Source of the DNA: Hirundichthys speculiger
Lineage: Eukaryota > Chordata > Actinopteri > Beloniformes > Exocoetidae
Length of the DNA: 64,000 nucleotides
Reading direction: 5' to 3'
NCBI GenBank assembly: GCA_018398805.1
Contig: JAGFBZ010000289.1
Coordinates: 4,047,001 to 4,111,000, forward strand
The position numbers and the translations under genes are program-made. Shown in pieces: positions 48,531 to 59,500 of this stretch. Position 1 is the first letter of the stretch. Every line of letters starts with the position of its first letter. Under the pieces are notes generated by a model. That model ran no database searches, had not been told where the DNA came from, and saw only the letters and a list, made by a program, of their open reading frames with translations.

Positions 48531-51040
48531 TCCCAAGATATCCATCACATACCAGATATGTGACTTACTGACTTTCCCTACTTAGTAGTTGCTTGCTGTT
48601 GGATTGGTTTCATAAGGTTTTTGAATTGAGTTTATGTGGTGCTGCAGGTACAGTAAATGTGCTGATAAGAAGTTGTGACTGAATGGCAAAGAACAAGTAT
48701 TGCGCACACATATCATTTATTAATTCATAGTAAAGCAGATGCATGCAATTTGGTTGGCTTTTGTAAGCCCAGGGTATTCACTGGCAGCTGCAAGCTGTCC
48801 TCTGTGGAAAAAACTGTCAGAAAGTATTGGGGCTGCTTGCACATGTGATGGCAAGAATGTTAATTTATAGGAGACCATATGGAGACAGCGACATCATTGT
48901 TAGCAGGTGACCAGAGCTCAGAGGGCAGTGAGAGGTTAGTGTTACTGGACCATGCCATCATCACGAACAGTCATATAGTTATTGTTTCTGATGCTTATTA
49001 AACAGCTCAGCAGATGGACGATAATCTGGGCCATGATTATCATCAGAGGCAGTGGCTTGTAACTCATACTTAGCCACCAAAGCTCATCTGGGGGACAGTA
49101 GAGGACAAAGGACGACTCTGACCTCAAATGTGGTGTGTTATTCACCGTGCCTGATAGAAACTGTCGTAATTTCACTATGCAAAGAAGTGCTTCACCTTAA
49201 TTTAAACAAGGTCCTTCTGTTTATTCAAGACACGTTAGCTAAGCTCAGCGATTGACAGTGTTTACTTATGTAAGTGACATTTGCAACCTGACTTAATTCA
49301 GTCAGTTACTGGTTATTGAGATGACCTTTTGCTGTCTTCACTGGCAGAAGCCTATAAACCTCAGAGACTCTGCAGCTTTATAGGCAGCCAATAATCACAC
49401 CAGGCATTATTGATGAAGTTGTTGTGTGTGAAGTTAAATCTTGACAATCTAGAGCCTATGTAATTCCAAGAAGGATATTTATGAAATTGATGAAAATGCA
49501 GCTCAGGGCCATTTCCATCTCTTTGCATTTGTTTTTTTTTTTTTTTTTTTTCAGATTTACTTATGTAAATAAGTCAGTGTTTCCTGACTGTGGTGACGGA
49601 GACAGTGATAGATGCATTGTGGTCTTTTTCTGGAGGCTATCTGTTGGAGATATATGATGCAAAAGGTCTATTTATCTGTCAGTCTGATAAATATTCAATT
49701 TGCATTATCTCGCCTCTTATAAGCTGACAGTGTCAAAGCGCTGTCGTCAAAAAATTTTATTCCCTTCTAGAGCATATAAATTTGTCCAGATGCTTTTCAG
49801 CCCATTGGCTCATAATCTTATTAATTATATAAATTGGAAAATCTTGAATTATTTCTCATTCCCTTAATCTATCATGTCTTGGGTGAAATTTTCCAAAAAC
49901 ACATTAAATCAATTTAGTCACAGGGGCAAATATACTATTTAGGAAAAAAAAAAATAAGACTCTGGATCCCATTCGCATTCTCAGCTGTAAGTATGCCAGG
50001 GAGTGAAATCAATCAAACAGATGAGATAGATTTTATTTTATGGAAGAACCGTAAGCTTTAAACAATATGAAGATTCATTTGTTCTTGTAGTCTATTCCTG
50101 CATCCTCAACAGTATGTTAAACAGTTGATGACTCAGTGCCTTATAGTATATCGTCCTTGGTCGGCAGGTTGGCCAATATAAAAAGAACTGAGACTACGTT
50201 TTGTACAACTGGTGCTGTGATGTAGAGGTTTGGCGGTAACATATTGAGCGTGGAAACAAATGGATTCGATCATGCGGTCAGAGGGGGGAAATACATCCTT
50301 AGGTGTATTATTTTGTGCTGGCTCATGCACACGCACGCAGACGTATTGCTGCTGGCATCACCAAGCTTAGCAGTAAACCTGCAAGGGGTTCTCGTCTTTC
50401 ATATATGTTCCACACAACACAGATGGTTCTGGTGCTCGGGACTATCTCAAAATTATACAGAGATTTAGCATTTTCTGGTTTTCATAATAACAATGGTACA
50501 ATACTAATGATAGCAATAAGAAACAAATAGAAATATGGAAGACCTCACAAAGACACCAAAGCATGCAGGGTGATTGGTGAAAACAATAAATTCAAATAAG
50601 ATACAGGAAACTTTTCACAACTTATGCAATCGAGCTCTGACAAAAAAAAAAGATAGACAGATGTGCTTCAGATGAAATCAGGGTTATTGGCATGGCAGCA
50701 TCTGAGACAGCTCAAATCATGTAAAGGAGTGCATAAACCTCAATGGACAGTGTCTAGGAGGGAATAAGTAGAAATAGTCCGCATTTTTTCCAGGATGCTG
50801 TTTACGCTGCTACACTGGTTTTTATTGTCAGCGGTGGTCACATGATACAGGCTGGTCGAAAGCAGGAAGGATACATTGTGACCCTGAGGAGCAAATCATG
50901 AAGCAGACAACTGCAGCTGCGCTCAGGGGCTGAACTGCGGTGTGCAGTAGATTGACATTTTCAGTGTTTGAGGGTGGACTTTGCCAGAGCAGTGTGGAGA
51001 CCAGGTGCAACTGTACCAAATACATGGAGCTGTCGGAGAC
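48531..51040. other. Intron sequence; no gene seen
   Basis: Contains a poly-T at 49531-49551. 49620-49900 is repeat-free with many TAAT-type motifs and is a candidate conserved non-coding element. No exon recognised. Confidence 0.5.
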
Positions 51041-52369
51041 TCAACCCTTTAAGCGCCAATGTCGGAATATTGCGACAAGCAACATTGCTGAATATAACGG
51101 GCTGTATCTATAAATGTGAAGCCAAATTTTGTTACTACTTTTCACCAGGAGATGGCAGACACGTGTGCCTGTAATCTGAGAACCATTTTTGGAGGTGGCG
51201 TTATTCAAAGTTTTAGCGTAAAATGAGTTTGAAAAAAACCCTCCGGCACAGAGACGCGCGGCTCAGCAGTGGTAGAAATGCTGAGCATAGCGAGAGCAGA
51301 AAAGAGCGAAAGATTGTTTTTCATTTACTCACGATGTCAAGACGTTGGTTTACCATCCACGAAGTACTTTGTCAGGTACTGGCTAACTCCGATTCAGAGG
51401 AGGAAGACATTCAGTTGTCCAGTAAAGCAGGAACTGACATCAGTAGTGACGGCGAGTCTTCGCACCATAGTCCACAATCAGCACAAAGTATAGCGGATGC
51501 TTCACCTCAGTGTGGTCGGGGTGAAAACATTCTGTGATAGCCAAGCAGGTTGAGGTGTCGGGGGACTCATAAAACCGCAAATATGGAAAAATGTAGCGGG
51601 GATGAAAAACAACCGCGGTTGTCCTGGCAACGCGGGAGAAGCCGCGGGTAAAAAACACACCGCTAATGGCGCACCGGAAATCACGATGATGATGAAGATG
51701 ATGGTGGCAGCTGAGAGTTCTTGAGAGAAGAGGAAAAGTATTGAAAGTGGAGCCTAAATTTTGATGAGCCTGTTGGTTATTATGGAGACGATCTGACAAA
51801 TTCTGAGCCCATTGATTTCCAAATGATGAATTCTGGAGCCTCATCACCAATCAAACAAATAGAAAAGGCCACCAGTTCTTTGAAAGGGAAATATTGAAAC
51901 CATACTCCAGATTTTATGATTTTACGATGTGATTGTCGCAACTTGAAATGGAAGCTTTGATTGTGAATGGGGCTTAAGGAAAAATCTGAAAATGAGGACT
52001 GCTGGGCACGTTTGGGAAGGTGATGTCACAATAATCAAATTAGATGACTAATCTACTTCCATTCCAAATTTTGGTTCGTACTGAAGATATTTCTCATTAA
52101 CAGTATGCCTTTATTTCAAACCATTTTAAAGTAATAGCCTTTTGAAACCTTGATATCAAAATGGAACATTTTCCAATATGGCCGCCGCCTTGTGATGTCA
52201 TAATATGCAAATTAGATGAATAATTTCACGCCCATCACAGACTTTGAGTCATACTGAACAATTTTATCATTTACCTTTATCTCAAATGGCTTTCAAGTTA
52301 TAGCCTTTTGAAATCTTGGTACCAAAATTGTATATTTTCTTGAAAAAACTGCGGCACCTAAAGGGTTAA
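51041..52369 (+). mobile_element. piggyBac-type transposon, second family, non-autonomous
   Basis: The left end TCAACCCTTTAAGCGCC and the reversed right end TTAACCCTTTAGGTGCC match at 14 of 17 positions. The right TTAA target at 52366-52369 is intact; the left has changed to TCAA. An open frame from ATG at 51334 encodes MSRRWFTIHEVLCQVLANSD followed by acidic SEEED sequence, resembling the N-terminus of piggyBac-derived transposases. It ends at 51537 without the catalytic domain. The right third consists of two ~155-bp direct repeats (52020-52174 and 52190-52343). These ends differ from those of the 11.4-kb element, so the two belong to different families. Confidence 0.82.
52020..52343 (+). 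repeat. Tandem pair of ~155-bp subterminal repeats in the piggyBac derivative
   Basis: Both units open with TGATGTCA-A-AAT...AAATTAGATGA and close with TAGCCTTTTGAAA-CTTG-TA-CAAAAT. In between they align with moderate divergence. The 15-bp spacer contains a GC-rich GGCCGCCGCC stretch. Confidence 0.75.
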
Positions 52370-52796
52370 CATTCAAGTTACTACCAGTGACAGAGAGTGC
52401 GGCTTGGAGTGGGGTCACCCTGAGGAGGAGGAACTCATGGAGCAACGGGGATAAACTATACATGGCCATAAATATTTAAAGGGATGACAAAGAAGAAGCA
52501 GCAGTATGGCAGCAAGAAGATTTTTGACATAACAAGGCTCTGCTATTTATTTCTTCTCTTGGTCCACTTTCAATAAGCAATGTGGTTTATGGACCAGATA
52601 GGGTTGTTATGTGATCAAGTGATCTTCACACTAACTTCTACATTCCATATAACAAAGGTTGTGTAACCAACAACAGCATCGTAATCTGCTGACAGTCTGA
52701 TGTCATTGTTAAAAAAAAACAAAGATGGAGGGATGCACCATCAATAGCAAAGGTTATCTGAGAAATAAAAAAAAAAAAAAAAATTGAAAAACTGGT
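52370..52796. other. Intron spacer between two mobile elements
   Basis: No gene recognised. Includes a poly-A run near 52768-52783. Confidence 0.5.
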
Positions 52797-54512
52797 ATCA
52801 ATTCAATTCAATTCCATTTTATTTGTATAGCGTCTGTTACAATGTCAATTGTCTCTGGGCACTTTACAGAGACCCAGAGCATGACCACCGAGCGAATATC
52901 ATTAACTAAAATTATAATATTAAATCCAAATCAAGGATAATGGCAAATAGAAAAAACTCCCACAGAGGGAGGAAAAGAAAAAAACATTTAAGACAAACAG
53001 GGCCAAAGGTCAGCTGGGTAAAGAAAGAAAAAGAGAGCAGACACAGGACAGAGAGGGTGGAGGACAGAGAGAGGAGAGCACACAAATGACTGAATATAAT
53101 GACTACATAAACAGATGCAGGTAGCAGCACTGAGATGAGATGGTCAGAATACTAGGTCGCCAGAGAATGGAACTGCAAGTCATCTCAGGAAACTCTGGCC
53201 TGCAGACATACATAAAGAAAAGAGAAAAAGGGGGGCAAAACAGCACAACAAACTACAGGAAAGAAAATGGAGCACAGTTACAGTAATAATGTGCTCCTAA
53301 TTAACTATGAAATGAGCTAGAGGAGGAAAAAGAGAGGAGGGAATGGAAGGAAAAAGAGAAGAGTGGTGGCGACACCGCTCAGCAGATCATATTGGTGTCC
53401 CCTGGCAGTGTAGGCCTATAGCAGCATAGCTAAGATGAAGCTGTGATTAAGATGAGCCTACTCTAGTCTTGGCTCCTATAACTATAGCTAACTGCAGGCT
53501 TTACTAAACAGAAATATTTTCAATTTAGTTTCAAAGATGGAGGTGGTGTCAGCCTCCTTAACCCAAATTGGTAGCTGGTTCCATAATAAAGGTGCCTGGT
53601 AGGAGAAGGCCCGTCCTCCAAATCTACTTTTAGATATTCTAGGAACGACGAGTAATCCAACACTCTGAGAGTGGAGAGCTCTATTAGGAGCATAACCTGC
53701 TATCAGGTCTTGTAAATAACGAGGAGCTAGGCCATTAAGGGCCTTATATATGAGAAGCAGAATTTTAAACTCAATTAGAAATTTCATGGAAAGCCAATGG
53801 AGGGAGGCTAACACAGGTGAGACATGATCTCGCTTGCGGATTCCTGTCAGCACCCTCGCTGCTGCATTCTGCATCAGTTGGAGGCTATTCAGTGAGCTTT
53901 TCGGCCATCCTGCTAACAATGCATTACAATAATCCAGTCTAGAGCTGATGAATGCGTGGATTAATTTTTCAGCTTCACCCTGGGAGAGGATGCTCCTAAT
54001 CTTGGCAATATTTCGGAGATGAAAAAGGCTCTCTTGCAAACCTGATTAATATGCTGCTTGAATTACATATCCTGTTAAAAAAATGACTCCAAGGTTTTTC
54101 ACAGCTGTGCTAGAAGCCAGCGTAAACTCAATGAATCTATTCCTCAAGTGTTTGGAACCAAAGACAATAACCTCTGTTTTATCCGAAATTAGAAGCAAAA
54201 AGTTAGAAGACATCCAGGACTTAATGTCATTGAGACACCCTTGAAATTTGGCCAAAGGTTTTGCTTCCTCTGGTTTCATAGATAAGTACAGGTGTGTATC
54301 ATCAGCGTAGCAATAAAAGTTTATGCCCTGGTTCCGGATAATTTTTCCAGAGGGCAGCGTGTATAAAGTGAAAAGGATTGGTCCCAGCACTGAACCCTGT
54401 GGGACGCTATAGCAGACCCTAGTCTGTGGAGAAGAAACGTTATTAACATGGATGAACTGGAACCTGTCAGATAAGTATGACTTAAACCAGCCTGTCCCTT
54501 TAATGTATCCTA
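52797..54512 (-). mobile_element. L2-type LINE, 5'-truncated, with 3' UTR and broken RT
   Basis: On the minus strand from about 54412 the sequence encodes SVPQGSVLGPILFTLYTLPS and then INFYCYADDTHLYL; YADD, the reverse-transcriptase active site, is at 54298-54309. The frame continues to AVKNLGVIF and breaks near 54040, where a small deletion shifts it. A second open stretch (54039-53488) carries ISSRLDYCNALLAGWP, QNAAARVLT and LHWLPV-like blocks and ends RAFSYQAPLLWNQLP...FLFSKACS. These are the C-terminal hallmarks of fish L2/Maui-type LINEs. A ~690-bp 3' UTR ends at the (ATTGA)-type tail at 52797-52812. The endonuclease domain and most of the RT fingers are missing. It is inactive. Confidence 0.9.
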
Positions 54513-56324
54513 CATGTTAGGAGCTTATGTACTTTTAACATGATAAATTCAAGTTTTTTATTTTTTATAATTGCACAAGAGCAAATCCTTCATTTTCAGT
54601 TAATAATTATGCAGTTGTTAAAGAAGTAACATTTAGTTTGTTTGTTTTTTTGACATTTAAGTGACATTTGGAAGGTGTGTACTCATTTCAACCACTTGCC
54701 CACACTGTATATAATAAGTATGTACTTCATATTCGTAATGCGCTATACAGTCTTCAAAAGTAAACAGGCTGACTTCAGGAAGCATATAGGTATAAAAAGT
54801 AAATTTCACCAGACATCGCATGCCACAGTGCCCCTTTCCTCTGCTTTCAGCACCCTGCCCCAAGGGTTCAATAACAGTTTATTACACCTATCCTCGCTTT
54901 ATGACCCTTCCCTACTTCCACCCGCTCCCCCTCAAGCTCACGCTAACTGTTATTGAAAACACCCAAGTCGGCCGTATATCATTCCTGAGCACCTCAGTAC
55001 GCTTTATGCAACATAGCCAATCAGCACCTGTTCATATGGGTATCGTTTAGGTCACATTGGAGTCTCTCCACTTATTTAAAATCTGCTAAGATGTGGAAGT
55101 ATTTAAGTGCAATCCCGTTTGTTCATTTGTTGTTCCAGCCTCTAGGGCCCCAAGGCTAAACCCTTCTCCTTTTTTTTTTTTTTTTGTTTTTGATAGGGAC
55201 CTGAGTAGCAAACAGAATGGGGAATATTTTGCCATGTTATATTTAAAGGCATGGTAAAAGGCTTCGATTATCGTAAGCAGAAAGGATGGCGAGCACAGGA
55301 TGTGGGACTGAGGGGTATGTTGGGAAAAGATGTAGAGCTCAGTGTAGCTCAAAGCAATGTGTGGGACGGATCTTCGATTAAAATGCAAGACATCATTAAA
55401 GATCTTTCAAGGTGGAGGTGTTCAAAGAGAGAGGTAACGGCTTTGGGGTGACAGTGTGACAAGACTCAGAGAAGGACCCGTCACCCCCTTCGTCACAGTG
55501 ATGGCTTCTCTGTCAGCATGAAAAGGATGTAAGTGGGAGAAAACGCACTGCTATAGCAATGCAAATTAAACTAAGAGTGAATGCCCATATATAGCCTTTT
55601 AATTCAGAACAGAATAGGTGTATACCAAATCCCAAAGACCACAGGGGTTTGGTTATTGATTGCTTTTTAGTTTGTTGGCAAAGGCACCTAAGTTCGCATA
55701 TCCATATACTCAAAACACTTTTGAATTTTATGTTTCTCTTTTTTCATCACTTTGCATCCATATATGCTTTTGCGTACATGTTCACACTAGACTAGGCGAC
55801 ACCAGCTGAGCGGGCAGATGGCTTACGTTCTCTTGGGTGGGTAAGGTGCGTGATGGGTGGAACTGTTTCTGTTTAATTACTTGTCAAATGAACATTCCAG
55901 TTAGCCATTAAAGGGCTCCTTCCTGCCCTGTGGGTACCATGGAGGAATGCAGAGAGGCACTGAGGTGCAGCTGGCTCTTACATGACTGCACGGCTGCACA
56001 TTCACTGTCTATGGACTGATTTGTACGCTACGTTCTGGACTTTTTGCAGCGCAGGTGTGGTGCAAGGGGGAGAAAAAGCTTCCCATACTGTGGGCCAGTG
56101 TGTCAGCTTACTGTGTTTGGCCTGTTTGCCACAATTACATCAGCAGGTCTTATCAAGCCTGGGTTTCTGTTCAGCGTTCAAATTGTTGTCTCACTAAAAA
56201 TTGTGGGACCACTGAGTTGGACGGGTTCAGATGTTTAATCTGGCAGCATTGTTGTATTTATTTTTTCTTTTTTAAATGAACCTCAGATATGTTCAGTGTG
56301 CAGCTGTATTAATGTTATCTTATC
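54513..56324. other. erbb4: Intron sequence immediately upstream of erbb4 exon 2
   Basis: No additional exon is recognised. A poly-T tract lies at 55170-55185. The last 80 bp become pyrimidine-rich toward the splice acceptor. Confidence 0.6.
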
Positions 56325-56351
56325 CATTTGTCCCTGTTTTGTATTTCCTAG
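56325..56351 (+). other. erbb4: 3' splice site (polypyrimidine tract plus AG) of erbb4 exon 2
   Basis: A T-rich tract (TTTGTCCCTGTTTTGTATTT) runs directly into CCTAG. The AG at 56350-56351 leaves the phase-1 reading frame that the ERBB4 protein requires. Confidence 0.9.
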
Positions 56352-56503
56352 TGTGTGCTGGTACAGAGAACAAGCTGAGCACCCTGTCAGACCTGGAGCA
56401 GCAGTATCGCACTCTGAGGAAATACTACGAGAACTGTGAAGTTGTAATGGGCAACCTTGAGATCACCAGCATTGACCGAAGTCGAGACCTAACCTTCCTC
56501 AGA
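56352..56503 (+). CDS. erbb4: ERBB4 receptor tyrosine kinase, internal exon 2 (partial CDS)
   Basis: This exon encodes 51 residues of the extracellular ligand-binding L1 domain of ERBB4, the neuregulin-binding EGFR-family receptor of the plasma membrane. The translation runs from [10 protein letters not shown], through [20 protein letters not shown], to DLTFLR. The two cysteines, at segment residues 2 and 29, correspond to the first L1 disulfide of EGFR-family receptors (C29-C56 in human numbering). It starts after an AG at 56350-56351 in phase 1, so the first valine codon is split with exon 1. It ends before a GTAAGG donor at 56504 in phase 0. The length of 152 bp equals human exon 2. From memory only about six residues differ from human ERBB4, mostly conservative. 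Reading past the donor meets a stop after four codons, as expected for intron. EGFR, ERBB2 and ERBB3 fit this segment much less well. The signal-peptide exon and exon 3 were not found, so the gene is incomplete here. I cannot tell whether it is the a or b teleost paralogue. Confidence 0.96.
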
Positions 56504-56509
56504 GTAAGG
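56504..56509 (+). other. erbb4: 5' splice site of erbb4 exon 2
   Basis: GTAAGG follows the codon for the last arginine of the exon and is a near-consensus donor. The exon-intron junction falls at the same residue as in human ERBB4. Confidence 0.92.
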
Positions 56510-59500
56510 CCAAGATAATATAATACAATACGCTGAATGAAGATGACTTGTATTTGCACACAGAGAATATGTCTGTGTCAGATGTAGACTTACAGCCTCT
56601 AAATTGCTAGAATTATGGTGCTGTGCTTTGTCATAGCCTCATTAGTATTTCAGTAAAATTCCACATATTCATGCTATTTATCTGAATATATTCTCATGCA
56701 CTTTTAAATGTGTGCCAGTGTTCGAAGGATGCTGAATTACATGAAACACACAGAGGAAAACTAAGCAGTTTCCAGTATTTCCTGTTTGTACAAGTAATAA
56801 TTCAGAATATGAATTTTGTCATCACTGTCTTCTCATTTAATATTGTTACTACTAAAATGCTTTGTGGTGGGATGGTTTCCCATCATTCAGTGCCCAAATT
56901 AGTGTCTATAGAACCAATAATAAGCAAAGAGGAACATAGTAACAATCAGAAGTAATCAGCTTTCTTCTCAAAGTGTCTGATTATATTCTTGCACAACGGT
57001 GACCTCAGACGCAGGATAATCAAACCCAAAATAGCTTGAAACTTCTATGTTGATTTAACATGAACCACGGAGAAAATTGAAAAAGCTCCATTGCACTTCA
57101 GACATTGACTTCTACATCTCAAGAAACATTTAGAGATTTGCAAGCGTTTTCTATGAAGTTTTACTTCTAAACTCAAGCTCAAGTCCCACAGGGTGTGGAA
57201 CGGAAGCGCCGCGTCATCCGCTTTGAACTGCTGCCATTCAAGTCAATGAGAGTGGTCGCACCAGAAGCGCTGCTCCACCAGAGATACACGTCACGTCTTG
57301 GCACCTGGCCACTGGTAGACTGTGTCAATTTACAAAGAGGATGTCGAGTTGGCAAGAAAATGGCCGAGGGAGTCCTGTGAACTTTTAAAATATATCGCTA
57401 CCAGCATTTCCCGACTTGTACATCGACGTTACGTTAACCTGTGGAGATGGTAGATGGTAGGCAGAGATGGTAATCAATTCAGAGGGTTTTTAGAAGAGAT
57501 TTGAATCATTTATGAGGAAAGGGTCAGTCTACAAATCCAAAAACACATTTTATTTGACAGTACTCAGCCTTATTAAATATATAATTCAAGAAAGAACAAC
57601 ACATGGCGAGAAGTCTTTAAAAGAACAGACTCCCATGCAATGGTCACGCGATCTTAAAACCTTGGGGGTGAATTCTTCATCTCTTATCTAATCCAGGCAA
57701 GTCCGCAAGTCTGCCGGGACTGCCAGCAAGTCCCTGCACTTGCTGGCACTTTTCTTCCTGCTGGCCTTTTGTAGTTCTATAATTATTCTTTGCAGTTTTA
57801 ATGGGATTGATATGGTATCAACACCAACAAATTCGAAGTAGGTGCGAAGAACAAGCTAGAATAATGAGCTCAACACTGACGGAACTGAGATGGTTGCTGC
57901 ATTTCTGTTTCTCATGTTTTCATGCTTGGTGATGGTGGCAATAAATGAGAGAAGACTGAAATGAATAGGGACATCAAGAACTGGCTGAACATAATCTCCT
58001 ATCTACAGCAAGCCCAATGAGTACCGAGCCAACGCCATGGCCCACACTGCAGTTCTTTTTGGGGGTAGGAACTTGTTTTGACCATGTAGAACTTCCGAGA
58101 AAATCCCATTGCAGAACAGTTTCTGGCAATGGAGTCATTCTAGTGTTAGAGACCCGCCAAAACTACCCCCCATCCTGGCTAATGGAAACTCACCTGTGGT
58201 TGGTAACAACAGTTTCATAAGAGCTGGTGCTTATAACATCATAACAAAGCTGAGCTTAGAGGCAAGAAGATGATGAAGAAAAATTTCGAACAAAAGGCAA
58301 CTGCATTTATTTTCTTTTTCCAGATCCGAGAAAGGAATTCAGCTGCCTTCTAGTTAAGCTTTTTAGATTTGGTTGCAGTGCATATCCAAAATCAGGATGG
58401 AACAAAAAAAAAAAAAACAGGCAATATGGCCATAAACAGAGAAAATCAAGGAGTAGGTATGCATTGTCAACAACACAGGAGTGGATTAATCTACTAACAG
58501 AACACAGGTGTGAAGCCAAAATAAGCATATGGAATGAAACTAAAAATTGAATCAATAAGACTAAAAGTAAAACTGAAAAGCATGACACACGTGAATGCTA
58601 GGTTTCATTCTGATTTGATGCACACACAAATCCAGAGTCAGGTGATGACTCTGGGGTCAGAGAAGTAATAATGCAACGATGACAGGTTAGAAGAAGGTTA
58701 TTGGAGGGAAATTTCCAATAGAATGAAAACAGCCTTCTTTTTGGTGAAATCAGCTGCTCCTTTTGACCTCTGTTGGCCTTCCACATCTCTCAGTCATCAC
58801 CCTGTGTGCGGCCTGTACTCTGCACTGCCAACAGCGTGCAACTCCAATTGATTTCAGTCTATTTGGGGGGTGGGGTGGGGGCTCGGGAGCTCTCCCGGTG
58901 TTACGCTAAAGTGCTGACTGCTCGATTGGGCCAATATTGCTGCGCCAATGAAATGGGCTAAGGAGGCTTCGCAGGGGAGGCAGTCTCCCATGGAAGCAAG
59001 CTGTGTTTTCATATTTTTGCTATTAGAGCAATGATTTAAAGTTATTATGGCAGATTTTTTTTCACATCAGGTAAACTGTAATGGGGCAACTTGTCTTCTC
59101 TTGTGTATTTTGTTTGTTTGGACCAAAATATCGAGATTGATCAAACGCACCAGAAAAAAAAACAAAAAAAAAACAGTCATTAAGTACTCTGCATTGTGCA
59201 AAGCAATTCAGAAAACACCCCCTGTGATGAGAAACAAAACTGAGATTATATTAAGAAAGAGGGAGCAGTGGATGGCAAAAGGCTACCATTAGGCTCCTAC
59301 AGGGGCAATAGGCCCCACTGATTTAGATTAAAAAAGGTGGTGGGGTACGTTTGCGCGTGTGTATATGTGTGTCTTTATTTGTGTATGCATGAGGTGGGAG
59401 ATTTCAAAACCAAGTGTGATTGTTTTGTGGCTACACAGAAATACATTTGCAATTCGAAACAGCATCCTCAGCTCTGCTTTAGTTTGCATGCGCCTCTCGA

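Noticed and set aside
56276..56351. Extending the ERBB4 reading frame upstream to an in-frame ATG at 56276
   Set aside because: The added residues are translated polypyrimidine tract and intron; the AG at 56350-56351 and the ERBB4 phase place the exon start at 56352.
56352..56503. Assignment of the exon to EGFR, ERBB2 or ERBB3
   Set aside because: The [10 protein letters not shown] opening and [20 protein letters not shown] block match ERBB4 far better than the corresponding EGFR segment (VCQGT... NNCEVVLGNLEI).
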